Shown in pieces: positions 12,282 to 24,780 of a stretch of DNA of 64,000 nt (positions within the stretch are counted from its first letter, which is position 1; every line of letters starts with the position of its first letter). Location: NCBI GenBank assembly GCA_963573385.1, contig CAUYLG010075535.1:1-64000 (forward strand), given 5' to 3'. A program made the translations under genes and the position numbers. The notes below the pieces were generated by a model. That model saw only the letters and a list, made by a program, of their open reading frames with translations. It was not told where the DNA came from and searched no databases. This stretch comes from Cacajao melanocephalus (Eukaryota > Chordata > Mammalia > Primates > Pitheciidae).

Positions 12282-12294
12282 TAAAGATGGTTCA

Positions 12295-12654
12295 CTAAAG
12301 AAGGCCTCTGGATGCAGGCCAGTGCTCTCCAAATGACGTTTCACTGAACACCATTTCTGAAATACTTAATGGGTGTGATGTGGTCAAATAAATTTCTGAA
12401 ACATTATATGTTCTATTTCTCTTCAAAATTTTACAATGCATATGGACAAATTATAAACTCTAAGCCTTTCAGTTTACAAGAAACAAACTCAGCATTTTCT
12501 ACATATGTTTTACCCTTATGCTTTCGCTGTTTTTCCTAAAAAATCATGAATAATATATGCTCCAGCTATCCCTGAACCCAAATTAATGCCACCTCTGACC
12601 TATTCTCAATGCTATCTCTCAGTGCTCAATTCCATTCCATCCACCTATCTGTGC
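12295..12654. other. Unassigned stretch
   Basis: No gene or repeat recognised. Confidence 0.4.
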
Positions 12655-12840
12655 ATTTATTTATTTTTGTAATTGGACCCAGGCATTGGGAATGAAACAT
12701 GGGTAAATACAGAGTCCCTATCTCAAAGTCCTCCACTCTAATGAAGGAGACAGCACATAAAGGGATAATTCAAATTTAATGTGATAAATGCAGTGGCAGA
12801 CATATGCATGGATTATTAAATAAGCTCAGAGTGGAGGATA
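12655..12840 (-). mobile_element. L2 LINE 3'-end fragment, antisense
   Basis: Begins with 'gtgcatttatttatttttgt' and 'cccaggcattgggaatgaaa', then 'tacagagtccctatctcaaa', 'tctaatgaaggagacagcac' and 'gtgataaatgcagtggcag'. This is the antisense L2 3' tail order (ageing copy of 'ccaggcactg...gagacagac...gtgataagtg'). Confidence 0.6.
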
Positions 12841-13860
12841 TTTAATAATACAAACTATGGTCTAAACCCTTATTTTGAAGTCCTATAACCAAAGATTAGA
12901 AGTATATTCCAAAGCAAACAACAGCAACAGGTTTCTCTACAATCATATCGGATTTTTATTTTATTTGAAAATTTTTTAACCGTAAAGAAAAAATGACTTT
13001 TAGTACATTTTAGGACTTTGCCTCTCATGGTAATCCCACTCAAAGTCAGAAGGGAAAATATGGTGCCAGAGTGCCCTTCTAGGAATTCCAAGATGACATT
13101 GAAAAGCAATTGCAGATGCAATTTAGACAAAGGTCCTGATCAGCATGCTGCCAAAAGGAAGAATGCAGTGGGCTCCTACTCCACCCCGTCTACTTTTCTG
13201 GGGCTCCTGTGTGACTCATTGGTTCCCATAGTAATTCTAAGGAGTTCATTTACTGCAGTATAAAATAATCCTTCCAGAGAACACTTTTTTTTTTTTAACC
13301 ATTCACTTGAGTTGTTGAATGCTTAAATACCTGCCCTGATGACATATGTTTTAGTTTTAGTTTATGATAAATGTAGTGTTCTGTTTGAATTTCACTTTTT
13401 TTACATTATAAATAATGGCTAGAAGAAAACGGAAGTCCAGAATGGGGCAAAAAACTAAGTGAAACTTTGCTAAGAAGACAGATTATCTTTCTAATATAAA
13501 CCTAATACATTTTTAGTAGTTGTGGGATGTGTGAATTGTCTTCTGCCTTATAGAGGCATACATCTATTGCATTCTGCCAGAATTTGTTCTTTCCTCAAAA
13601 TATCCCAGAAGAGAGGATTATAACATGCATACAATCTCTTTTTTGAGTAAAAGAAAAGAAAATGAAGCTAATATTCTAGACAGAAACTGTTGTATGATGG
13701 CTGTTTCTCAATAGGATCAATGCCGTATACCTGTTGGCTGAATCTCAGTGTATAAATATATAGGTCAGGGCATTTGTTTTTTTGGATCCTATTTCAGTGG
13801 AGTGGGTGAGAGGGGAATGGTGTCTTTTCTGATTTACCAAAGTTTAAGTATATGTAGAAA
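12841..13860. other. Unassigned stretch
   Basis: No gene or repeat recognised. 13010-13260 is somewhat GC-richer, with overlapping short open frames on both strands (up to 86 codons) of no recognisable kind. T runs near 13287-13299. Confidence 0.4.
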
Positions 13861-13976
13861 AAGCTTACGGGTACTTGAAAATAGTAATATTTTTGGCCCA
13901 AATCTTGTAAGATAACCTAAGCTTACAGGTACTTGAAAATGTTAATATTTTTGGCCCAAATCTTGTAAGATAACCT
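13861..13976 (+). repeat. Tandem duplication, two 58-bp units
   Basis: Units 13861-13918 and 13919-13976 lie exactly head to tail and differ at 3 of 58 positions (acgggtac/acaggtac and aatagtaat/aatgttaat). Each ends in 'aatcttgtaagataacct'. Confidence 0.97.
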
Positions 13977-14289
13977 GTTTGCATGTTTCAACTTTTGTTT
14001 TATTAATCAATTCACAGTCCAAAGCTGAAAGTACAGTGAAGATTTCTAGCACCTTTAGGCACATTTTGAACCATTAAATTAAAAAAAATAATAATTAGGG
14101 TATTAATAATTGAGTAAAAATTCTTTTAAATCTTTGGTTGGACATAGCCAGACAACTTATTCAATTCTTCATTTCACTTCATAGTAGTTAAAGATGGCTG
14201 GAAAGAGATAACCTGATAAATATGTTTTTGTGATAAGCAATGAAATAAAATGTTTGTTTTTAAGGAAAAATTGTCCTAACATTTTAGAA
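13977..14289. other. Unassigned AT-rich stretch
   Basis: No gene or repeat recognised. Confidence 0.4.
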
Positions 14290-14531
14290 TATAGTTTCTC
14301 AACCTTGACACTACTGGCATTTAGAGCCAGATAATTCTTTGTTGCAGGGGGATGGGGCAGGTGGGAAACTGTCCAGTGCATTGTAGAATATTTTGCAACA
14401 TCCTTGACCTCTACCTACCAGATGCCAGCAACACTCTGCCCCTTTCTTCCCAGCTGTGACAACCAAAATGTCTGCAGACATTGTCACATGTCCCCTGGGC
14501 CAGCAAAATTGCCTCTGGTTGAGAACCGCAG
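14290..14531 (-). mobile_element. MER20-type hAT-Charlie DNA transposon, antisense
   Basis: Runs from 'tatagtttctcaaccttgac' to 'ctctggttgagaaccgcag', the MER20 terminal repeats, with internal 'ctgtccagtgcattgtagaa', 'gacctctacctaccagatgc' and 'tgacaaccaaaatgtctgca' in the expected order. Possible decayed 8-bp target duplication ttttagaa / ctttaaaa (6 of 8) at 14282-14289 and 14532-14539. Confidence 0.88.
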
Positions 14532-15009
14532 CTTTAAAATATAAGCCAAAAAGATTGCAGAATTACTGTTAGTAATTCTCCTATGTGAGGGATGGTGTGG
14601 GGAGAGGGGCGTGGAAAATCCCTTTAAGGGCTAAAAGCTGCATACTGCAAGCCTTTGGTGGGTGCTGTTCATAGAGCTCAGATGCAAATGCACCTCTAGA
14701 GCTGTGCTGAGCAACTGTGTGGTGCTGAAATCACAATCCTTCTTCAAGACTACAGCTGTGGCATGGTGAGGTGGAGAGCAGAAACACTGTTCTGCTGAAC
14801 GCCAAGAATGGTCATACAAAGTAGCAGCAATGCTTAGTGCCTTCTGAGCAAGTTGGGCAATTTGTTGGCTGCTCATACTGATGGCTATTATTAGGACCCA
14901 CAGGATGGACCAAGAAGACACACTCTATCAAAGACAGATAAGAAAATCTCAGAGCAGTCATGGGGTTGGTGCCCACTTGGCATACCCTCATGAAGAGACT
15001 CATCCTCCC
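14532..15009. other. Unassigned stretch
   Basis: No gene recognised. Minus-strand open frames of 96 and 117 codons (14631-14921 and 14812-15165) overlap each other and run into the L2 fragment; neither resembles a known protein. Confidence 0.4.
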
Positions 15010-15460
15010 TGGCCGAGATGACACCAACTGCTTGACTGATCTCCTTTTGTAGGCCTGCTCCGGTCCAGCCTTCCTCTGCATAGCTGTCAGAATGTTCTTT
15101 CTAAAGCACAACCCTGGATTTATCTCTGCCCTGCTTAAAATGCTTTGATCTTTCCTTTGAAACAAAGTTCAAGCTCCTTAGCATGGCCTAGATGCTGACT
15201 TCATCTTTTGACACCCTCTTTCATGCACATCAAGTTCCAAACTCAGATGTGGAAATGTCCCTTCTCATCTCTCTCTTCTGGCTAATGCAACCTTTTCCTG
15301 TCACTGCCACATTAGCCAGGAGTTTAGTCAGTATTTTTACTGAAAAAAGTCAACAAAGAAGAAAGCCTTTTTACTGTGCTGTTTCTTTCCCTCTTTTTCT
15401 TCCCCCCTTTCCTTTTCTTTCTTTCCAAATAAACATTTCTCTGTGTCATTAAAACTCTGA
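15010..15460 (+). mobile_element. L2 LINE fragment (copy A)
   Basis: Sense L2 ORF2 end region: 'catagctgtcagaatgttct', 'ttctaaagcacaaccctgg', 'ctgccctgcttaaaatgctt' and 'caagctccttagcatggcct' match in order. The downstream part (15230-15460) is pyrimidine-rich and only loosely L2-like. It ends before an Alu, after which a second L2 copy starts at an earlier consensus position, so the two are separate insertions. Confidence 0.65.
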
Positions 15461-15488
15461 TTTAATTATTTTATAGCTTATGGTTATT

Positions 15489-15785
15489 TTTATTTTCATT
15501 TTTTTGAGATGGAGTGTTGCTCTGTTGCCCAGGCTGGAGTGCAGTGGTATAATCTCAGCTAACTGCTATCTCTGCCTCCCAGGTTCAAACAATTCTCCTG
15601 CTTCAGCCTCCTGAGTAGCTGGGATTACAGGAGCATGCCACCATGCCCGGCTAATTTTTGTATTTTTAGTGGAGATGGGGTTTCACAATGTTGGCCAGGC
15701 TAGTCTCAAACTCCTGACCTTGTGATCTGCCCACCTCGGCCTCCCAAAGTGTTGGGATTACAGGCGTGAACCACTACGCCTGGCT
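15489..15785 (-). mobile_element. AluS-type SINE, antisense
   Basis: Starts with the T-rich tail and 'gagatggagtgttgctctgt', and ends 'ccactacgcctggct'. Both arms complete. Possible target duplication around 'tggttattttta' upstream and 'tggttcttatat' downstream, imperfect. Confidence 0.92.
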
Positions 15786-16348
<563 letters not shown>

Positions 16349-16374
16349 TCAGCCCATTTTCTGAGCACCAGACC

Positions 16375-16937
16375 TGATATGGTTTGGATCTGTGTCCCCA
16401 CCCAAATCTCATGTTCAATTGTAATTCCCAATGTTGGAGGTTGGAGCTGGGGGAGGTGATTAAATCAAGGGGGTGGGTTTTTCATAAATGGCTTAGTACC
16501 ATCCCCTTGGTAATGTTCTCGCAATAGCAAGTGGGTTCTCTTGAGATCTAGCTGTTGGCCGGGCGCGGTGGCTCACACCTGTAATCCTAGCACTTTGGGA
16601 GGCCGAGGTGGGTGGATCACCTGAGGTCAGGAGTTCAAGACCAGCCTGGCCATCATGGTGAAACCCCATCTTAAAAAAAAAAAAGAGAGAGATTTAGCTG
16701 TTTAAAAGTGTTTGGCACCTCCCCCATCTCTCTCTTGCTCTTGCTTTCACCATGTGATGTGCCTGCTTCCCCTTTGCCTTCTGACATGACTGGAAGCTTC
16801 CTGAGTCCTTTCCAGAAGCAGACGCTGGCTGCTATGCTGCTGTACAGCCTGCAGAAATGTGAGACAATTAAAACTGTTTTCTTACAAATTACCTGGCCTC
16901 CAGTATTTCTTTACAGTGATATGAGAATGGCCTAACA
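16375..16937 (+). mobile_element. MST/THE1-type (ERVL-MaLR) solo LTR, inserted in L2 copy B
   Basis: Opens with tgatatggtttggatctgtg and 'ccacccaaatctcatgttc', contains 'gaggtgattaaatcaagggg', 'ttctcttgagatctagctg', 'ctctctcttgctcttgcttt', 'agaaatgtgagacaattaaa' (poly(A) region) and closes 'atgagaatggcctaaca'. Short direct repeat cagacc at both ends (16369-16374, and 16939-16944). No internal retroviral sequence remains. An Alu left arm splits it at 16557-16688. Confidence 0.88.
16557..16688 (+). mobile_element. Left-arm-only Alu (AluS-like), inserted in the MST LTR
   Basis: Canonical 5' end 'ggccgggcgcggtggctcac', S-type 'cacctgaggtcaggagttca', 'cctggccatcatggtgaaac', then 'cccatctt' directly into an A tail. 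The right arm is absent. A 14-bp duplication gagat(c/t)tagctgtt at 16543-16556 and 16689-16702 brackets exactly this 132-bp unit, so it inserted in this short form or lost the right arm without touching the flank. Confidence 0.92.
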
Positions 16938-18299
<1,362 letters not shown>

Positions 18300-18345
18300 A
18301 GAATTTTTTTAAATTAAAAAGTAGATAAATGGATGAATTATAAGA
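18300..18345 (+). mobile_element. L2 LINE (copy B), 3' terminal remnant
   Basis: After the Alu, 'gtagataaatggatgaatta' fits the L2 terminal 'aataaatgtttgttgaatga' block; short and diverged. Confidence 0.4.
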
Positions 18346-19704
18346 ATGTATCAGACATTTTTAAGGTTCATGACAGCTCTGCATTTCCTCATTCTCAATT
18401 TGAAAGCTTCCCTCTTAGTATTTATAGATAAGGAATAAAAGGCAATTCTCTCAAGAGAGGTGATTCACAGACTTTGATTTAAAATAAACTGAATGAAGAT
18501 GTATCCCTCCAGTTCAGTGTGGACATAGCTAAAGAGCAAGTGTTGGCAGGGACAAAGACATAATAAGCATAACATCACTGAAGGATAGAGAGACAAAGAA
18601 ACTAGAAGGAAAAGGGGCTTAGCGAGGAAAGGCTTGGAGGCATGTACTTTCCAATCACTTCAAAATTTTGCCAGGTGAGGGCTATGGTCATGTTTTACTT
18701 CTCCGTTCCTCCATAGTTTTGGTCAAAGGGATAAGAAACCTGCATATCTTATTCAATCCTGCTTTCTAAAATGACAGAATAAAGTAGAAAAACATCAGAT
18801 TACCACTTTTCCTTATATCTTTTGAGTCCACCAAAAGAAGCAAAATCATAAAATCAACAAAAAGTCAATACAGATGCTACCAGCTGCTGCAAGAAGAATG
18901 CCACTAAAACATTTCTAAATTAAAGTTTCTATTGTTAGGATCACTATGAAATTTGCTTCCATAATATACTCTTCTGTAATCATAGGTATGAAAGTATCAG
19001 TGACAGTAATTAAGACCAAAGGATCAAACCAAATCAATGTTTAGAGCTGACAATGGAAGTTTTCTCATGTCCCTAATGACTAAAATTCTGCCTCTCAATA
19101 TGATTGGCACAAGAACCAACCACTTGGATGACTGAATTAATTTTTATAAAATCAGTAATTATATATAATGGAGACATGACTAGTAGTTAGACATAAAGAG
19201 AAAAAATGCCAGATCATGAATCAGCGAAAAATTCTTAATGAAGGGAATTTTAGAATTTCCATCTTAGGGATAACTTTATACCTGAGGTAACCTCTGCTCT
19301 GGCTCGCAGAGAGAGAGAATGACTGGTGTGCTTCCTTCTGGGTCTGCATTCTCCACTTTGGGCCGCATACGCTTGCCAATGTTGGCAGAATTTGCATAGC
19401 AGAATGGTAACTAAGACAGGCAATGGTCTCCACACAGAAGGTGGGGAAAAGATGGAGAAACAGAGGACAAGGTCCAACTTTATTTGGGGCCAAACATCAC
19501 ATGGCTTTGGCAGAATAAGGCCTGCTTTGCTCTGCATTTTGAGAACATGGGAGGCGAGGTCTCCCACCCCTTCTGCACCACCATCTGCCTCAACCCTGCT
19601 CAGGGAGCCTACGTGACAGTCATCGCTAAAAAACTGCAGTATTTCGAATTTTGATATCTGCTATGTAATGGTATGGGAAAAATATTGCCAAAATGCAGTA
19701 TTTT
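18346..19704. other. Unassigned stretch
   Basis: No gene recognised. 18440-18660 is purine-rich and may hold a further worn antisense L2 piece. 19220-19610 has overlapping open frames up to 105 codons on both strands without recognisable content. Confidence 0.4.
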
Positions 19705-19818
19705 GTGTGTGTGTGTGTATATATACATGTAGACTACATATATACATATGTAGTCCCAGCTACACACACATATATGTATACATATACATGTGTTTATGTG
19801 TGTGTGCATATATATATT
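19705..19818 (+). repeat. Mixed (TG)n/(TA)n/(CA)n microsatellite
   Basis: TG run, then TA/CA-alternating DNA, interrupted at 19748-19761 by gtagtcccagctac. The two halves are imperfectly inverted (acatatatacatatgtag against ctacacacacatatatgt), giving hairpin potential. Confidence 0.93.
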
Positions 19819-20784
19819 TTAAGCCAGCTGGGGAATGGGTTGGTAATGGCAATGTCATTGTTTATCATGGAATTGTCATGTTTAATCTTGTAGAAGTTAC
19901 AAGATTGCAAAGAAAACACCATAATAACCCATCCCTTAACTGGAAAGAATTGAAATACGTAGAATTAAGTAGGGCCTAGTAGTATAGACAAGACCAACAA
20001 TATTTACGTATTGCCTAGAAAACAATATGCCCCAACTAATAGTTGTGATTGCTTCTCTCAAACATGGGTCATGAACAGAAGCTAAGTGATTGCTCTTCAG
20101 CCACAGATTTCAATAAAAATTCTCATTGAATTCAATTGGCCTTTTGGGTATTAACTGCTAGTGTGTGTTTTCTTGTATATATTATATCTTCCTATTGCAA
20201 TTGATTTAACCTGTGGGCACTTTAAGGTGACCATTGTGTCTGTGGCTAAACAGGAAAAATACGGCTCACATTAGAGCTCAGGACCAGGAAATCCTGACTC
20301 CAGAGTTTGGAGTAATAAGAATGCTGCTATTACAAGGTTAGCATTTATAAGTGCTGAATACTCTAACCAAATATTTGTAACCTTCGCATTCTGGCTGTCA
20401 GAGGAATACACCTGCATTTCATTACCTGACTCCCTGAAACACCATAGAAAGATTTGAAAATCAGACATACAAAAAAGAGAGTCTTTTTGATCTTTTCTGC
20501 AGAAATCTCAATGTATTTGATGGGAGGTACAAGTAATAAGTTTGTACTCAGCCCTGAAAGACTCGGTAGGTGACTGTCTCTGGACACATCAACTAAGTGG
20601 TGATAAATTTAGATCTGAAGATGCAGCCCCCTTTACACTGGCAATAGGGAATAGCTCTCCCTCTTACTACCTAAAGTTTCTCAGCAATGCAAACTCTCAG
20701 GTTCAGAAGAGAGAAGAAATTTGACTGTCCTCTTTTGGGAAAGTTGGACAGATAGAAGAGCAAAGAATTTTTACTTAATAAATT
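19819..20784. other. Unassigned stretch
   Basis: No gene or repeat recognised; only short open frames. Confidence 0.4.
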
Positions 20785-20950
20785 GTGAGTTTGAGTTCCA
20801 TGCCTTCTACTTAATGGCTATAGGTCTCCACTTCTCAGAATCTTTAAATCCTGGTCTCATAATGTGAAGAATACTATTCTACACCTCACGTGAATACTGT
20901 GAGAATAAGTGTGATGATATAAACTAAAACATATTTAACCATAGGTCCAA
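20785..20950 (+). mobile_element. MIR SINE fragment
   Basis: 'ttctacttaatggctatagg', 'ctccacttctcagaatcttt', 'gtctcataatgtgaagaata' and 'gtgaatactgtgagaataag' follow the MIR order (acttact...agctg; tctcagttt; gtaaaatgg; tgtgaggat). Diverged. Confidence 0.55.
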
Positions 20951-20981
20951 AATACCTATCAATTTTTTCCATCTTAGTTTA

Positions 20982-21280
20982 TTCTTTCATGTATTTATTT
21001 AGAGACAGGGTCTTGCTCTATTGCCCAGGCTGGAGAGAAGTGGTGAGATCATGGCTCACTGCAGCCTTGAACTGCTGAGCTCAAACTATCCTCCATTTTA
21101 GCCTCCTGAGTAGCTATGACTACAGGCACTGACCACCACATCCAGCTAATTTAAAAAAAAAAATGGTAGAATCAGGGTTTCAGTGTGTTGCCCAGGTTGA
21201 TCTCGAGCTCTTGGCCTCAATCCTCTCACCTCAGCCTCCCAAAGTGCTGGCATTACAGGCATAAGCTATTGTGCCCAGCC
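20982..21280 (-). mobile_element. AluJ-type SINE, antisense
   Basis: Antisense dimer with J-diagnostic 'ctgcagccttgaactgctga' and 'gagctcaaactatcctcc'. Flanked by ccatcttagttta (20969-20981) and ctatcttagttta (21281-21293), 12 of 13 matching. Confidence 0.92.
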
Positions 21281-21293
21281 CTATCTTAGTTTA

Positions 21294-22977
21294 AATGCTT
21301 GTTCCCCTCATGCTTCAGTCTGCAGCTAGGATGAAGAACAGAAACTAATAGATTTCATAATGATCAAGAAATGAGTATCTTACTGTACTGTGGCAGTACA
21401 AATAACTTAATTCCACCGGCTAGATACCCCCCAGCAGTCTGTTGGGTTAGGGGTAGAATCAAAGTACACCCACTGAAACACCTTTGGCATTACACATTTG
21501 GAAGATGCTTACTCCATGGATCAGGAAAGGTAAGATGAGATAAGAAAGCCCATTCTGCACTGCCACACACTCCATCCCCACACCATTCCAGGCAAGGAAT
21601 AGCTACCAATATAAGGCTTTATTATAATGACTTTTTTGTATTACTTCAGCAACTCATTTTTTGGTGAGGGTAAAAGAAGGGTAGAGGAAGAGACACAAGA
21701 GAGGAAGAAAATGCACCTGAAGAGCTTATTTTAGTCACAAATACTCCTTATAAGAATTAGTCAAATAAGTTCTGGGAAAGAGAACCTCAGTGAGGAAGTG
21801 CTGGGGAAAAGGAGAGTGTTAGAAAGATCAAGATATAGGAAGTTGTTCAGAGATTTGCAGAGAAGGGCTTGAGGTTTCAGAGAACCTGTTTTGGGCAATG
21901 ACCAGGTACAAATCATGGTATGGAAAGAGAGTGAAGGAGGAAGTTTCAGACGCTGAGGAGTTTAGGGAATTGAGAAGAAGTCATCAAGAAGAGGACTGCC
22001 CAGAAGAGGGAGGTGGAATGGAAGCCACAGGCTGGGGAAGCCCAAAGCTGTGCGGAAGCAGATACCTGCCTGGAGGACGTCAATACATGACACACAGCAG
22101 AAGCTGGAAGACACTGTGAGAGGCCCTCTCATGAAGGACAGGCTTCGTGTCTTGCTGGTTTGGCATCAAGGTGAAACCCCTTGGATAAGTAGTTGAGTAT
22201 GTCAATTATTAATGGGCTCCGTGAGAGTAGAAAACCATCCAAATTGCTTCCCCTTATACATCAAGTGCTTAGTATGCAATAAATGATTGCTGACTCAAAA
22301 AAGAAGAATTAGACATAAGATAAGCATTTGAATGGCTTCCTTCAAACACTATTCAAAATGTTGGCAGAGACAGGAACAACAATTCCGACCTTAGACCTTA
22401 GTTCCCCTCCTGGAGGCCGGATACTTTTCCCAGACATTGAACCACTAATGGGAAATTAAAGGCAATAAAACAACAGCTGGAATCCCATAACTGACAAGGT
22501 TTATATTGTACTCAGAGCAATTCACACTTAAAGAATTTCCTTTCCAATCACCAGGTTTGTTTCTTTCTCTTCGGTGTTCAGGCTAATGGAACCACTCCTG
22601 GTAAAGTGTTTTTCTCTTTTTATAACTGAGCAAAGCCGATCTCATTGCGGTCTCCGAACACTGTTCTGCTTCCAAAGATTTGAAGAGCTTTGCCCTCTTT
22701 TTTACCTCTGGCTCACAGGTTTGGTTGGGGGAAGGGAAGGAACATAGAATGCCTACTGCACAAGCCTTATGCATGCAATGATCTCAAATAGTGTTATTTT
22801 TATGTTTTGTCAAATGTCATGGGCATTATTTTTCCAATTTCATGAGTAACACAAGCCTCAGGGATAATTTCTGTCTCTTCACAAACATACTCACGTGAAG
22901 TCAGATTTTGTAGCAGGAAAATAAAGGTGAGTTACTTTGATCCACTGAAGAAGAAATTGACCCATCTATACCAAACA
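21294..22977. other. Unassigned stretch
   Basis: About 1.7 kb without an assigned feature. 21660-22120 is purine-rich. 'cttagtatgcaataaatgat' near 22270 weakly recalls an L2 3' end. No exon-like open frame of note. Confidence 0.4.
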
Positions 22978-23245
22978 GTAGTAGTAATAATCATAATAGC
23001 TAAAATTTACTAGGAACACTGCATATTCCTACCACTGTATAGGTGAGTCACATGAATTCGTTTTTGTTTTTTTTTCCTTATCCTCTTAAGAGTCCTTTTT
23101 ACTATTACAGTTCTTGTTGTACAGAGAAAGAAATTGGGCTGATAGGGGTTAAATAATACATTAGAGGCCCTGTGCAATAAATTATAAAGCCAGAATTGAA
23201 ACCTGGGCAGTCTGACTTCAAAATGAGAGTGCTAAATGATTTTCC
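22978..23245 (-). mobile_element. MIR SINE, antisense
   Basis: 'gtagtaataatcataatagc', 'aaaatttactaggaacactg', then 'tgtacagagaaagaaattgg', 'gggttaaataatacattaga' and 'cagaattgaaacctgggcag' give the full antisense MIR order. A T-rich insertion (about 23061-23077) interrupts the middle. Confidence 0.72.
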
Positions 23246-23579
23246 AAATACAAATAAATTCACATGTATGTGTGCATGGGCAGATCCAAGGTCATTATCA
23301 TCTGTCATTCTCACTCCTATTAATGTGTTTTCTTGATTGGAGAAAAAATGGTGGAGTTACAGTCACCTCATTGGGAATACTGGTGGAAATGTGTTGCACT
23401 ATTGAATGTCATCTGTGAAATGTGTCACATCTGAAAAAATGTTAAGATCTCTGCTTAATGGGAAAAACGGGTGGGTAAACAGATGGTCACAAGACTGTCT
23501 GTCTGGTGCTATGATTGGGGCATGTGCACAAGATCACAAAACAGCCGAGATAAGAGTTACCCACAAGAAAGGTTTCTTA
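23246..23579. other. Unassigned stretch
   Basis: No gene or repeat recognised. Confidence 0.4.
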
Positions 23580-24780
23580 AAGAAGGAAATCTGTGAGTTG
23601 TATCTGAGTGGAAGAGGAGAATTTCACCAGGCAGAAAACGGAAGGAAAGACAACAAAACAAAAGGCAAAATATAAGACAAGGAATCAGCATTGTGGGTGG
23701 GGAAGGGAAGTGGTCAACCTGTGTATAATTGGTGGACTTGGGAGAATAAAGCATGAATGTCTGTTATTGTTGCTGTTGTTTGTTATTTGTTTGCTTGTTA
23801 TTGCCCTGCTGAGTGCTTTGGATTTTAGCTATGTTGTGATCGAGAACCATTTGAAGATTTAAATCTGGAAAGTGACATGATCCTTATTGCATTTCTGCAG
23901 AATGACTCTGGAAGAAACATGGAGAGTGAATGGCTAGAGGGAGAGACAGACAACAGAAAGATCCTTAAGGAGGCCACAATTCTAACTCACCTGCAGAAAC
24001 TAGTGCAGGCAAGAGAGAATGTAGGTCTGGACGAAGAGGCTGGCAAGAAGAAAAAGTTCAGGAGATGTATTATTTAAAAACCAAACCTTAGAATGCAGAG
24101 TTGACGGAATTCAATGACCATTTGGCATGGTGGGTAAAAAAGAAGGAAGAATCAAAGATGAACACAAGTTTCCTTCAGCAATTTACTGTGTGAACTATGG
24201 AACTATTTCTGATGAGATATAAATGAGAAAGAGAATCTGGAGTAGAGAAAAATGTGTCAATTTTAGGAAAATAATGAGGTGCCCACATAGAGAATCTGAG
24301 CAGTCGGCAGAACAAACCAGAACAGAGTACAGACAGTAGAGGTAACTGGCAAACTGTGGGGCGTCAGAGCTGTGTAATTGATGGATGAAACCTTGGAAGT
24401 GGCTAAGACCTCAGAGAGCCCATGGGACAGTCGAAGAGAGCTGATAGTTTAGTATCTATAAAAATGCAAGGGCTAGTTTGAGAAAAAGAAGCTAGTAAGG
24501 AAACCTGGAAATGAGAACTTTGAGAGGCATGAAGAAAATCACCAAAGAAAGACTGAAGATAAATCAAGAGAAGAGAAATTTTCAAGAAATTGAAAATGTT
24601 CAGCTGTGTCAGAGAGGTCAATTAATAAGAAAAGTTTAATGACTCCATTGGAATTTGGCAAAAAGGAGGCCACCAATATGTCAGCAGAAAATGGTTTCAT
24701 TGGACAGGGTAAGCGGAAGATAGGGCGATGTGAGCACTGAAAGAATGGGAAGAAAATTTAGTGGTGTATTTCTTTCACTC
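23580..24780 (-). mobile_element. L2 LINE, long antisense fragment
   Basis: About 1.2 kb of antisense L2 ORF2-region sequence: 'gtatctgagtggaagaggag', 'tgagtgctttggattttagc', 'ctggaaagtgacatgatcct', 'cagaatgactctggaagaaa', 'ggtctggacgaagaggctgg', 'gaggtgcccacatagagaat' appear in consensus order. A small GTT-rich microsatellite (about 23763-23802) lies within. Short open frames inside do not preserve the L2 protein. Confidence 0.7.

Noticed and set aside
14812..15165. 117-codon minus-strand frame
   Set aside because: Runs antisense into an L2 fragment; another frame overlaps it; no protein features.
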